Shown here: positions 49,511 through 58,417 of the stretch, in pieces
How positions within the stretch are numbered: position 1 is the first letter of the stretch
Layout: each line of letters starts with the position of its first letter
DNA from: an uncultured Dokdonella sp.
GTDB lineage: Bacteria > Pseudomonadota > Gammaproteobacteria > Xanthomonadales > Rhodanobacteraceae
Assembly (NCBI GenBank): GCA_934526015.1
Contig: CAKSZY010000008.1
Span: 31,720 to 95,719, forward strand
Reading direction: 5' to 3'
DNA: 64,000 nt
Made by a program: the position numbers and the translations under genes
Notes under the pieces: model-generated
What the model saw: the letters and a program-made list of their open reading frames with translations, nothing else
Told to the model about the DNA's origin: nothing
The model's database searches: none

Positions 49511-51451
49511 TCAGCGGCGCCGGTACAAGTGTTTCTGCCACGGCATCGCCGCGACCACCAGTGCGGAGGCGATTCCCGGATCCGGCAGGCCGTGCCGGGC
49601 GCACAGACGCGAAGCGAGGTCGCGCGCGATCGGCACCTCGTCGCAGGCGTCGAACATGCGCTGGATCGCGGCCGGCGACGACGCCCACGGGAAACCCTGA
49701 CGACGGCGCAGGTCGCCGAACCAGCGCCGCGTGTGCAGTTCCCGCAGCCGCCACGGATTGGGGGTGGCGACGAAGATGTGGCCGCCGGACCGGGTCACGC
49801 GCTGAATCTCGCCGGCCAGAGCGGTGCGCGCCGCGGCCGAGCCGACGAATTCGAACACCGAGACGATCGTGACGAGGTCGAAGTGCCCGTCCGCGAATGG
49901 CAGCAGCCGCCCGGCCTCGATCGCCTCGAAGCGCACCCGCGCCGGGTCGAGGCCGTGGCCGAGCAGACGCACCCGTGCGGCGTCCAGCGCGGCATGATTC
50001 GGATCGACGCCGACGACCTCGCGGGCGGCGAGCCGTTCCGACAGCGCCAGCGCGAGCGTGGTGCCACCGGTGTTGCAGCCGATGTCGAGGATCGAAGCCG
50101 TCGCGCCGAGATGCATCTCGAGCAGCGGCAGCATGCGCTGGCGATGCGTCTCGACGCGATCGATCTCGCGCTGGAGGTAGGCGTCGTCGACATGTCCGCA
50201 CTCGGCTGCAAAACCGGTCCCGGCCGCGGCATCGTGAATGTCACGGCTCGAAGCACCGGCGCGGATCATCGCCGCAAACGCGCTGCGATGCGGCTCTGTC
50301 ATCTCGTCCCGGCCGAGCGGCGCCGTGGCGACGGCCAGTGCGGCCGGTGCCGCACCGCGCCGCTCGCCCGGCAGCACTTCGGGGACCAGCAGCGGGATGA
50401 CGCCGGCGGCCAGCACCACCAGCGGCTGGCGCGGGCGTTCGCGCCGCCCTTTCCAGACCCTGCGGATCCAGCGTTGCGCCGGTCGTTCGACGAGGAAGGT
50501 CAGCAGCACGGCGAGCACCAGGACCACCAGCATCGCCAGCAGCAGCGAGACCCCCGCATCGATGCCGAACCGCTCGAAATGCCATATCAGGGCGTAGCCG
50601 ATGGCCTGATGCAGCAGGTACAGCGGGTACGAGATGGCGCCGAGGAACACGAACGGACGCCACCGCAGCCAGACCAGCCGGCCACCGACCAGCAAGGCGA
50701 AGATTGCCGTGCAGGCCAGCGCAACCGCGAAGTAGACCGGCGGATACGCGACGCCGATGGCCGCGATCGCCAGCGCGATGAGGGCAAGATCGACCCCGCG
50801 TCCCGGTGCCTGCGCATGGCGGCGATAGAACAGGATGCCGATGGCGAAAAACGGGATGTGGCGAAGGATCAGCAGCTCGCGCGCAAGGTAGGAAAAATGG
50901 CGGTCGTGTTTCGCCGCCAGACCGCAGGCAACCGCGAGCACGAGCCAGCCGAGGACAATCCACTGGATCCGCTTCAACTGGCCGAGGCAGAACCACAGCA
51001 GCATCTGCAGATAGAAGAACAGTTCGACGCCGAGCGTCCAGTACGAGCCATCCAGGTGTTCGCCGCCGAGGACCTCCTGGATCATGGTGAAATCGAGCGC
51101 GACATCGGTCCACGGCAGGCGCTGCGACGACATGCCGATCGTGTAGACGAACGCCGCGCTCAGCAGGATCGCCGCCCAGTAGGCGGGAAACAGGCGCGAG
51201 AAGCGCGCCACCACGAAGTCGAGCGGATTGCGCGTGCGCTCGAGCGTCATGAAAATGACGAAGCCGCTGATCAGGAAGAACAGGTTGACGCCGAAGTTGC
51301 CGAACGCGAGCGATGGCAGCGGGCCGCCGACATGCCCGTACAACTCGTCGTAGCGGGTGGTGAAGTGGTATCCGACCACGGCGAGGGCGGCCAGCCCGCG
51401 CAAGGCATCGAGTTCGACCACACGCGGTGCGGACGACGGATCGACCTGCAT
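49511..51451 (-). CDS. Acyltransferase-3 fused to a class I methyltransferase
   Basis: A protein of 646 aa. Residues 1-345 form an Acyl_transf_3 membrane domain with about ten helices (LDALRGLAALAVVGYHF, FLISGFVIF, YPLYLLHQAIGYA). After a hydrophilic linker (about 345-450), residues 450-640 form a SAM methyltransferase (ILDIGCNTGGTTLALAL, VVGVDPNHAALDAA). The two enzyme types usually occur as separate proteins. The acyltransferase would act at the membrane on the polymer, and the methyltransferase in the cytosol. It stands alone on the minus strand between two plus-strand blocks. Confidence 0.85.
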   Translation of the reverse strand: MQVDPSSAPRVVELDALRGLAALAVVGYHFTTRYDELYGHVGGPLPSLAFGNFGVNLFFLISGFVIFMTLERTRNPLDFVVARFSRLFPAYWAAILLSAAFVYTIGMSSQRLPWTDVALDFTMIQEVLGGEHLDGSYWTLGVELFFYLQMLLWFCLGQLKRIQWIVLGWLVLAVACGLAAKHDRHFSYLARELLILRHIPFFAIGILFYRRHAQAPGRGVDLALIALAIAAIGVAYPPVYFAVALACTAIFALLVGGRLVWLRWRPFVFLGAISYPLYLLHQAIGYALIWHFERFGIDAGVSLLLAMLVVLVLAVLLTFLVERPAQRWIRRVWKGRRERPRQPLVVLAAGVIPLLVPEVLPGERRGAAPAALAVATAPLGRDEMTEPHRSAFAAMIRAGASSRDIHDAAAGTGFAAECGHVDDAYLQREIDRVETHRQRMLPLLEMHLGATASILDIGCNTGGTTLALALSERLAAREVVGVDPNHAALDAARVRLLGHGLDPARVRFEAIEAGRLLPFADGHFDLVTIVSVFEFVGSAAARTALAGEIQRVTRSGGHIFVATPNPWRLRELHTRRWFGDLRRRQGFPWASSPAAIQRMFDACDEVPIARDLASRLCARHGLPDPGIASALVVAAMPWQKHLYRRR

Positions 51452-51648
51452 GTGGGCTCCCCCCGACGCGTGCGTGCGCGGATGTGGCGCGCATCATACG
51501 CCGGCGGCGGCGTGCCGGAAGGGGCCGCAAATGGGAAAGGTGCATACTGCCGGGCGGTCGGGGCGGCCGTTGGTCCGACCGCCGTGGACGCAGGTTTCGG
51601 ATCGGCCGGCCGGTGCCGGCGCTCGGCGCCGTGGCCGCGCCTCGCGGC

Positions 51649-51654
51649 TACAAT
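51649..51654 (+). promoter_or_regulatory. Predicted -10 box before the GT4 gene
   Basis: TACAAT (five of six consensus bases) lies 28 bases before the ATG at 51682. No good -35 is seen at 16-18 bases. The divergent gap to the acyltransferase (51452-51681) has no gene. Confidence 0.35.
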
Positions 51655-51681
51655 CCGGCCTTCCCCGGTCCCGGCCGACGC

Positions 51682-52878
51682 ATGCGCATCCTCGTCGTCA
51701 CCTCGCAGTTTCCCGTCGCCGGCGAGCCGACGCGCGGCCGGCCGATCCTGCAGACCGTGCGCGAGCTTGCCCGCCTCGCCGAGGTGCGCGTGCTGAGTCC
51801 GGTGGCGCGCTATCCGCGCTGGGCGCAGCCGCGCAGCTATCTCTACCGCGATCCGGGCGCCGGCATCGAAGTGCCCGGCGTCGATGTCGAATACGTTACC
51901 TATCCGGCCCTGCCGGCATTGAGCCGCCCGTTCAACGGCCGGCTGTGTGCCCGCGCGATCGCTACGCCGGCCGCTCGCTTCGCACCCGATGTCGTGCTGG
52001 CGTACTGGCTCTACCCGGATGCCTGCGGCGCGCGCCGCATCGCCCGCCGGCTCGGCGCGGCCTTCGTCGCCGGCGCGCGCGGCTCCGACATCCGCGTGCG
52101 CGACGCGGTCAGCCGCGCGCTGACGCGACCGGTCGTGCGCGACGCCGACCGCCTGCTGGTGGTCAGCGCCGATCTCGGCCGCCTCGCCGTGGCCGACTAC
52201 GGCGCCGACCCTGCCCGCGTGCGGGTGATCGCCAATGGCTGCGATGCGTCGGTGTTCCATCGTCGCGACCGCGCCGCCGCGCGTGCGCTGCATGACCTGT
52301 CCGGCGCGGCCGAAGTCGTCCTCTACGTCGGCCGCCTCGTCGCCGAGAAGGGGCTGCGCGAACTCGTCGAGGCGATGCGCACGCTGCGCGCCTCGCGAGC
52401 GAACGCACAGCTCGTTCTCGTCGGCGACGGCCCGCTGCGCGCGGAACTGGAAGCGCTCGCCGCCGACCCGGCCAACGGCCTGCGCCTGGTCGGCGCGCAG
52501 GCACCGGTCGAAGTCGCCGGCTGGATGGCGGCGGCGGACCTCGTCGTGTTGCCGAGCTGGTCGGAAGGCCATCCGAACGTGCTGGTCGAAGCGCTGGCCT
52601 GCGGACGTCCGGTGCTGTCCTGCCCGGTCGGCGGCGTGCCGGAGGTGGTCGACGACCGCTGCGGCGTGCTGGTGCCGCCGCGCGACGCGCACGCGCTGGC
52701 GACGGGCCTCGGCGACGCGCTCGACCGCAACTGGGACGAAGCCGCGCTGTCGGCGCGCTTCTCGCGTGGCTGGGATGCCGTCGCCGCCGATACACTGGCC
52801 GCCTGCGTCGAGGCCTGCGCGCACCACGCGGGCACCGAGCCGATCGACCATCGCGCCGGCGAAACGGATCGCGGCTGA
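51682..52878 (+). CDS. Family 4 glycosyltransferase
   Basis: A protein of 398 aa from the ATG at 51682 (MRILVVTSQFPVAGEPTRG). GT-B fold with VLYVGRLVAEKGLRELVEA, PSWSEGHPNVLVEALACGRPV and CPVGGVPEVV, the GT4 (EX7E) features. It belongs to the TuaC/WcaL-like group. It is followed 52 bases later by the asparagine-synthase-like gene. It probably contributes one sugar transfer to the repeat unit. Confidence 0.9.
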   Translation: MRILVVTSQFPVAGEPTRGRPILQTVRELARLAEVRVLSPVARYPRWAQPRSYLYRDPGAGIEVPGVDVEYVTYPALPALSRPFNGRLCARAIATPAARFAPDVVLAYWLYPDACGARRIARRLGAAFVAGARGSDIRVRDAVSRALTRPVVRDADRLLVVSADLGRLAVADYGADPARVRVIANGCDASVFHRRDRAAARALHDLSGAAEVVLYVGRLVAEKGLRELVEAMRTLRASRANAQLVLVGDGPLRAELEALAADPANGLRLVGAQAPVEVAGWMAAADLVVLPSWSEGHPNVLVEALACGRPVLSCPVGGVPEVVDDRCGVLVPPRDAHALATGLGDALDRNWDEAALSARFSRGWDAVAADTLAACVEACAHHAGTEPIDHRAGETDRG

Positions 52879-52930
52879 CGCTGCAACTCCAGCAACCCGA
52901 CCTCCCGAACCGAGTGGATTGACCAGAGCG

Positions 52931-54886
52931 ATGTGCGGAATAGCCGGTTTCAGCGGACCCGATGTGCGTGCCGACGCGGCGCGGCCCGTGCTCGAGGCGA
53001 TGATCCACACCCTGCACCATCGCGGCCCGGACGGCTACGGCTACCACGCCGCCGACGGCATCGGCCTCGCCCACGCGCGCCTGTCGATCATCGACCTCGC
53101 CACCGGCGACCAGCCGATCCGCAACGAGCGCGGCGACGTCTGGACCGTTTTCAACGGCGAGATCTTCAACTACATCGAACTGCGTGCCGCACTCGTCGCC
53201 GAGGGCCACCGCTTCTACACGCAGTCCGACACCGAAGTGATCGTGCACCTGTACGACCGCTACGGCGACGCCTTCGTCGAGCATCTCAACGGCCAGTTCG
53301 CCATCGCGCTGTGGGATGCGCGCCGCCGCCGCCTCGTGCTCGCGCGCGACCGCGCCGGCATCCGTCCGCTGTTCCACACACGCGCCCGCGGACGCATCTG
53401 GTTCGCCTCCGAGATCAAGGCCCTGCTCGCCGTGCTGCCGGAACGCGCCACGCTCGATCTGCGCGGCATCGCCGAGGCGCTGACGTTCTGGGCTCCGGCC
53501 GATCCCGACACGGCGTTCGAAGGCGTGCACAGCCTGCCGCCCGGCCACCTGCTGGCGATCGAGGCCGACGGCACGCAGACGCTGCGCCAGTACTGGGACT
53601 GGACCTTCCCGGACCGCGACGCCGCGCCGACCTTCACCTCGATCGAGGAGGCCACCGCCGAACTGCGCGCCCTGCTCGTCGACGCCGTGCGCCTGCAACT
53701 GCGCGCCGACGTGCCGGTCGGTGCGTATCTCAGCGGCGGCCTCGATTCCTCCGGCATCGTCGCCATGATCCGCGGTTTCACCGACACGCCGGTGCGCACG
53801 TTCTCGGTCGCCTTCGAGGACGCCGAGTTCGACGAAAGCGAACACCAGCGCGCGATGGTCCGCCACCTCGGCACCGACCACACCACCCTGACCGTGTCGC
53901 GCCGCCAGATCGGCGAGGCCTTCCCGCGCCTCGTCCGCCACGCCGAGGCGCCGGTGCTGCGCACCGCGCCGGTGCCGATGATGCTGCTGTCGGCGCGCGT
54001 GCGCGAGGAAGGCTACAAGGTGGTGCTGACCGGCGAAGGTGCCGACGAGGTGTTCGGCGGCTACGACCTGTTCCGCGAATCCAAGGTGCGCCGTTTCTGG
54101 GCGCGCCAGCCGGGCTCACGCTTGCGCCCCCTGCTGCTCGGCCGCCTGTACGGCTATCTGGAAAATTCACCGGTGCGCAACCCGGCCTTCGCGCAGTCGT
54201 TCTTCGGCCAGGGCCTCGAACACATCGAACGCCCGGTGTTCGCCCACGTGCCGCGCTGGACCACGTCGCAGCGCGCCTTGAACTTCCTCTCGGCGGAAAT
54301 GCGCGCGAGCCTCGGCGCCTGGGATCCGCTCGCCTTCTACGAGCAACGCCTGCCGCCGGCAATCAAGCGCTGGCGTCCGCTCGCGCGCGACCAGTACGTC
54401 GAAGCGAAATCCCTGCTCGCCGCCTACCTGCTCGCCGCGCAAGGCGACCGCGTCGCCGCCGCGAACTCGATCGAGGGCCGCGTGCCCTACCTCGACCATC
54501 GCGTCATCGAGTTCGGCAACCGCCTGCCCGAGCATTACAAAGTGCGCGGCATGACCGAGAAACACCTGTTGCGCCGCGCCCTCGCCGACCTGCTGCCGGC
54601 CGACATCGTCAGCCGCACCAAGCAACCCTACCGCGCCCCCGACAGCGCCAGCTTCTTCATCGACGGCAAGGCACCCGATTACGTCGACGACCTGCTCTCC
54701 GCCGAGCGCCTGCGCAAGTCCGGCTGGTTCGACCCGGTCATGGTCGGCCGCCTCGTCGACAAGTGCCGCGCCGGCAAGGCCACCGGCTTCGCCGACAACC
54801 AGGCCTTCGTCGGCATCCTTTCGACGATGCTGCTCGACGAGCACTTCGTGCGCGGGCCCATGCAGGCGCCCGCCGCGACCGGCTGA
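52931..54886 (+). CDS. Asparagine synthase (glutamine-hydrolysing)-like amidotransferase
   Basis: A protein of 651 aa. The class II glutamine amidotransferase domain begins with the nucleophile Cys2 (MCGIAGFSG) and has the conserved HHRGPDGYG and FNGEIFNY blocks; the synthase domain has the PP-loop YLSGGLDSSGIV (about 265) and GEGADEVFGGYDLFRE. In polysaccharide clusters such enzymes often make amides of uronic acids rather than asparagine; with the uronate-type genes here that is the favoured role. A housekeeping asparagine synthetase cannot be ruled out from sequence. It is the last gene before the restriction-modification scar. Confidence 0.88.
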   Translation: MCGIAGFSGPDVRADAARPVLEAMIHTLHHRGPDGYGYHAADGIGLAHARLSIIDLATGDQPIRNERGDVWTVFNGEIFNYIELRAALVAEGHRFYTQSDTEVIVHLYDRYGDAFVEHLNGQFAIALWDARRRRLVLARDRAGIRPLFHTRARGRIWFASEIKALLAVLPERATLDLRGIAEALTFWAPADPDTAFEGVHSLPPGHLLAIEADGTQTLRQYWDWTFPDRDAAPTFTSIEEATAELRALLVDAVRLQLRADVPVGAYLSGGLDSSGIVAMIRGFTDTPVRTFSVAFEDAEFDESEHQRAMVRHLGTDHTTLTVSRRQIGEAFPRLVRHAEAPVLRTAPVPMMLLSARVREEGYKVVLTGEGADEVFGGYDLFRESKVRRFWARQPGSRLRPLLLGRLYGYLENSPVRNPAFAQSFFGQGLEHIERPVFAHVPRWTTSQRALNFLSAEMRASLGAWDPLAFYEQRLPPAIKRWRPLARDQYVEAKSLLAAYLLAAQGDRVAAANSIEGRVPYLDHRVIEFGNRLPEHYKVRGMTEKHLLRRALADLLPADIVSRTKQPYRAPDSASFFIDGKAPDYVDDLLSAERLRKSGWFDPVMVGRLVDKCRAGKATGFADNQAFVGILSTMLLDEHFVRGPMQAPAATG

Positions 54887-54934
54887 TGCGCAAAGCGTGG
54901 TTGTTGCGGTGCGAGAGTCCCTGCCGGCAGCTGC

Positions 54935-55048
54935 TCACCCCTCGATCCGCCGAAAGCGGACATGCGCGCCCTCGGCCACTTCCCACCCGGCATCACGCAG
55001 CACCGGGTCGATGCGATTGGCGCGGGTGTCGGCCTCGGTTTCATTCAT
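54935..55048 (-). pseudogene. Truncated N-terminus of a type I restriction enzyme R subunit (hsdR remnant)
   Basis: From the ATG at 55048 the reading begins MNETEADTRANRIDPVLRD then AGWEVAEGAH, which matches the conserved start of HsdR proteins, but a TGA ends it after 37 residues. An intact HsdR is about 800-1,100 aa. It overlaps the toxin stop (55041) by eight bases, so it once lay in the same operon. The fragment is short and the HsdR call is by eye. Confidence 0.6.
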
Positions 55049-55340
55049 CGCGTGCATGGCCCGCCTCGCGTTGTGCGCGGATCGCCAGCACGAACACCGT
55101 ATCCAGCGCCGCCACGTACCGGTACAGCGCAATGTATCCGCGAGCGCCCCGGCCGATCACCAGCTCGCGCAGATCGTCGCTCGTCGGGCGACCGATCAGC
55201 GGATTGTCCGTGAGGACATCGGAAGCGCTGACCAGTTCGCCAAGACGCTCTGGAACGTGCTCGGCCTCGTGTTGCTCCAGATGACCGATGATGCGCTGCA
55301 GGTCCTCGTTTATGGTGGGCAGAAACTCGACGCGCGCCAT
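55041..55340 (-). CDS. RelE/ParE-type toxin
   Basis: A protein of 99 aa from the ATG at 55340. Features: MARVEFLPTINEDLQRI, GRPTSDDLRELVIGRGARGYIALYRY and FVLAIRAQREAG, the ParE/RelE fold with its C-terminal basic strand. ParE toxins act on DNA gyrase, RelE on mRNA at the ribosome; the two cannot be told apart here. One base separates it from the antitoxin gene upstream. It sits between relics of hsdS and hsdR. Confidence 0.88.
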   Translation of the reverse strand: MARVEFLPTINEDLQRIIGHLEQHEAEHVPERLGELVSASDVLTDNPLIGRPTSDDLRELVIGRGARGYIALYRYVAALDTVFVLAIRAQREAGHARDE

Positions 55341-55341
55341 G

Positions 55342-55626
55342 CTATTTCGCGAACTTGCGGGCGACGGGGCGCGGGCTGGCCTTGCCGTGAATGCGGTCCA
55401 CCAGGTAGCGGCGCATCTCTTCCCAGGGAATGCTCTCGCCGGTCTCCAGGAATTCCGCCCAACGGCGTTCGGCCTCCGCATGAAAGTCGGCGCGCCGTTC
55501 GGCGAGTTCGGTCTTCTCGGCGATGGCTTCCAGGATGAAGCCGTGGGAGGTGGTGCCGGCCGCTTCCGCGGCCTTGGCGATGCGGGCCTTGAGCGCGTCC
55601 GGCAGGCGAATGGTGGTGGTGCTCAT
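55342..55626 (-). CDS. Ribbon-helix-helix (CopG/ParD-type) antitoxin
   Basis: A protein of 94 aa from the ATG at 55626. The N-terminus STTTIRLPDALKARIAKAAE is a ribbon-helix-helix DNA-binding motif; the charged C-terminal half (RRADFHAEAERRWAEF, IPWEEMRRYL) would wrap the toxin. It precedes the ParE/RelE-like gene by one base, as in normal TA operons. It probably represses its own promoter. A conserved TTxTG-type operator was not searched for. Confidence 0.85.
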   Translation of the reverse strand: MSTTTIRLPDALKARIAKAAEAAGTTSHGFILEAIAEKTELAERRADFHAEAERRWAEFLETGESIPWEEMRRYLVDRIHGKASPRPVARKFAK

Positions 55627-55705
55627 GCTCAGGCTCCCGACGGTGGGTTCGGGGCAATGTAGCACAGGTGTGATACAGGCCGCCGATGCCCGACGGCGCT
55701 CCGCT

Positions 55706-55894
55706 CAGTTGACCGGAGAAGGCCGCCTGGAGCAAAGATTGGCGGAGAGCGGCGATGTCGGTCACATCTTTTGAATAGCGCTTAAGACGCTGCCGTGAAG
55801 CTGAATCCAGCTGCTTGCAGCGGCCAACGATCTCACGCCGCTTCTCAATCGATGGAATGCGAGGCGCAAATGACCTCAGCGGCATCGCCGACAC
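55706..55894 (-). pseudogene. C-terminal remnant of a type I specificity subunit (hsdS)
   Basis: The frame reads IPSIEKRREIVGRCKQLD and ends with LRQSLLQAAFSGQL, the typical last helix of HsdS proteins. There is no stop after it: the frame runs on into antitoxin sequence. There are no target-recognition domains before it; upstream sequence up to about 56010 shows no further similarity. Intact HsdS is about 400 aa. With the toxin-antitoxin pair and hsdR fragment it forms a decayed type I locus. No hsdM is found. Confidence 0.7.
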
Positions 55895-56018
55895 TGCGGA
55901 CCCGCACGAGCCGCTGGCGTCGCATCGATCTGCCGAAAGAGCGCGACGCTGACCGCGCTGACCGATCCATGGCCGATACTCGGCAGCACCTTGACGCGCG
56001 GTTGCGCTTGCCCGGCGC

Positions 56019-57317
56019 CTACGAATTCGCCGGCGCCGTCGCTGCGAAGTGCAGCGCGAGTTCCTCGCCGATCGCGAGGCCGGGCGCGAAGCCGAGAGCC
56101 TCGAACCCGAACAGGTTCAGCAGGCCGATGGCGGCGACGGCGAGGACACCGAGCGAACGATCGATCAGGCGGGCGAAGCGCAGCCAGTCACCGGTACGCC
56201 GTGCGCCGAGTTCGAACGAGTGCGCGGGCTTCCAGCCGAGGCGGGACTTTGCGAGGTCGTTGCTCACCCAGGCGCGGTAGGCCTCGCGCACGACGCGGCC
56301 TTCGCTCGGCATGCGCAGGGGCGCGGCGGTGACGACCGCCGCGGCGGCACGGCGGCCCTGCAGGCGCGACTTCATCCGCAGCTTCTGCTCGGGGGTGATC
56401 CAGCGCGAGAGCAGTTCCTTGCTGCCGCGGATCAGCCTGCCGAGCGCCGGGATCGTGCCGAGCTGGGCATGGAACGCCGGCGAGCCGGCCAGGCGGACCG
56501 TCGCCGTCAGGTTGTCGCGGACGCGCGGACGCTGCGCGCGCCAATAGGCGGCGATGTCCTCGGGCGCGTGGTCGTGGACGGTCTTCTCGCCGTCGACCAT
56601 GCCGGCGAAGGTGGTGATGAACTCGCCCCAGCCGAGGCGGCCGTCGCCATTGAGCAGGAAGGCGCCGCCGACGGCATCGTCGCGCACGAGCGCGGCAAGG
56701 ATGGCCTCGCAGACATCGTCGACATAGACCGCGTTGCAGAGGCCGCGGCCGCCGTCGATCAGGCTGATCCGGCCGCGCCGCGCATCCTCGACGATCGGCG
56801 TGACGAAAAAGCTGCAGGGGCCGTAGACGATGGTCGGACGCAGGATGACGGTCTCGAGCCGGCCGCGTGTCCCGGCCCGGGCCACCACCGCTTCGGCCGC
56901 GGCCTTGGCATCGGAATAGGCCTCGCCCCAGCGGCGGATCGGCGCGTTGTCCTCGGTTACGACCGACAGCGACGGCGACGGACCGTGCACGGCCATCGAA
57001 CTGATGTGCACGAAGCGGCGCACGCCGGCGGCCACGCAGGCCTCGACCAGTTGCGCGGTCTGCTTCGCCGCGGTGCGGTCGTCGGCATGGGCCAGGTTGA
57101 CCACCGCGTCGCAGCCTTGCACCGCACGCGCGAGGCTGGCGGCGTCGAGCAGGTCGCCGGCAACCAGTTCGGCATCGAGGCGGGCGATCCGCGCCGCGCG
57201 CGAATACCGACGGACCAGCGCGCGATACGGCAGCCGGTATTCGAGCGACAGCAACTCGCACAGGCGCGAGCCGATGAAGCCGGTGGCGCCGGTGACGAGA
57301 ATCCTTTCGGGGGTCAT
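56019..57317 (-). CDS. NAD-dependent SDR epimerase/dehydratase family protein
   Basis: A protein of 432 aa from the ATG at 57317, overlapping the upstream oxidoreductase stop as ATGA. The NAD site is ILVTGATGFIGSRLCEL; the catalytic tyrosine would be in YSDAKAAAEA (YxxxK). After the usual 300-residue fold there is a longer C-terminal region with a hydrophobic end (LGVLAVAAIGLLNLFGFEAL). It corresponds to the second half of the fused protein at 47428. Role: probably nucleotide-sugar or lipid-linked sugar remodelling. Confidence 0.85.
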   Translation of the reverse strand: MTPERILVTGATGFIGSRLCELLSLEYRLPYRALVRRYSRAARIARLDAELVAGDLLDAASLARAVQGCDAVVNLAHADDRTAAKQTAQLVEACVAAGVRRFVHISSMAVHGPSPSLSVVTEDNAPIRRWGEAYSDAKAAAEAVVARAGTRGRLETVILRPTIVYGPCSFFVTPIVEDARRGRISLIDGGRGLCNAVYVDDVCEAILAALVRDDAVGGAFLLNGDGRLGWGEFITTFAGMVDGEKTVHDHAPEDIAAYWRAQRPRVRDNLTATVRLAGSPAFHAQLGTIPALGRLIRGSKELLSRWITPEQKLRMKSRLQGRRAAAAVVTAAPLRMPSEGRVVREAYRAWVSNDLAKSRLGWKPAHSFELGARRTGDWLRFARLIDRSLGVLAVAAIGLLNLFGFEALGFAPGLAIGEELALHFAATAPANS

Positions 57318-58354
57318 GCCGGAACCTCCATGCGGGCCAGCCAGGGTTGCCGCATCGGCGTGCGGATCGCATAGGCGGCCTCGATGACCTCGAGCGCGCG
57401 CAGCGACGAATCCGCGCTGACGTACGGCGCGCGCCGCTCGCGCACCGCACCGATGAAATCGTCGAGCTGGGCGCGGTAATGGCTGCGCGCATCCCAATGG
57501 CGGGCACACACGATCTGCATTTCCATCGGCCCGCGGCGGGTGTTCCGGTGCAGGGTCAGCCGGCGCGGATCCGAGGTCGCCGCCACGAGGGTGCCGCGCT
57601 CGCCGACCACGCGGATGCCGCGTGGCAGGTGATGGGACCAGCTGAACTCCATGCGTGTCGGCACCGCATGGCCGCCGATGCGCAGGCGACCGGTCAGTTT
57701 CACGTTGTTCTCGAAGCCGCCGAAGGCGTCGTCCTCGCAGGCCAGATCCTCGAGATCGCCGAACAGCCAGAGCACGCGGTCGAGCAGATGCACGCCGGTG
57801 TCGAAGAGGACACCGCCGCCGGTGGCCTCGCGGTCGAAGTAGCTGTTGCTCGCCATCGGCCAGTCGAGCGGTGCGCCGTCCTCGACGATCAGCTCGCGGA
57901 CGGCGCCGATCTCGCCATCCTCGACGAGGTCGGCGAGCCAGCGGTTGTGCGGGAAGAAACGCATCATCAGGGCGACGGCCAGCACGCGCCCGGTTTCGCG
58001 GGCGACCTCGGCCATGCGGCGGCCGTCGGCCACGGTGATCGCCAGCGGCTTCTCGCAGAGGACGTCGATGCCCGCCTGCATGAGCTGGATGGCGACCGGC
58101 GCGTGGAAGCGCGGCGGAACGGCGACGATGGCGGCATCGACCCTGCCGGCCAGTTCGGCCGGATCGCTGGTGATCGACGCCTCGACTCCGCTCGCGCGGG
58201 CGGCGAGTTCGGCATTGCCGCGGTCGCGATCGCAGAGCACGGCCAGTTCGACCCGGCGGTCGGCGACGATCACCGGCAGGTGCGCTTCCCGCGCGATCGC
58301 ACCGCAACCGACGATGCCGAGCCGCACGGGCGGTGCGGAATGAGTGCTGGTCAT
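57314..58354 (-). CDS. Gfo/Idh/MocA family oxidoreductase
   Basis: A protein of 346 aa from the ATG at 58354, with ribosome site GAGGG. Rossmann motif GIVGCGAIAREAHLPVI, the EKP motif in VLCEKPLAITV, and the C-terminal substrate domain with DTGVHLLDRVLWLFGD (the DxGxHxxD motif of the family). These NAD(P)-dependent enzymes oxidise or reduce sugars; in EPS clusters they act on UDP-uronates. It is coupled to the SDR gene by ATGA. The pair is the unfused equivalent of the protein at 47428. Confidence 0.9.
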   Translation of the reverse strand: MTSTHSAPPVRLGIVGCGAIAREAHLPVIVADRRVELAVLCDRDRGNAELAARASGVEASITSDPAELAGRVDAAIVAVPPRFHAPVAIQLMQAGIDVLCEKPLAITVADGRRMAEVARETGRVLAVALMMRFFPHNRWLADLVEDGEIGAVRELIVEDGAPLDWPMASNSYFDREATGGGVLFDTGVHLLDRVLWLFGDLEDLACEDDAFGGFENNVKLTGRLRIGGHAVPTRMEFSWSHHLPRGIRVVGERGTLVAATSDPRRLTLHRNTRRGPMEMQIVCARHWDARSHYRAQLDDFIGAVRERRAPYVSADSSLRALEVIEAAYAIRTPMRQPWLARMEVPA

Positions 58355-58417
58355 GGATCCCTCCCCTCGCCGGCACACTAGCCGCGCCCGGCGAAGACGG
58401 TCAACCCGGCGCCGGGC

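Noticed and set aside
55310..55894. A single 194-codon minus-strand protein covering the hsdS-like end and the antitoxin region
   Set aside because: Only its first 63 codons resemble HsdS; the rest is out of frame over the antitoxin gene, which has its own start and clear RHH motif. It is treated as a remnant.
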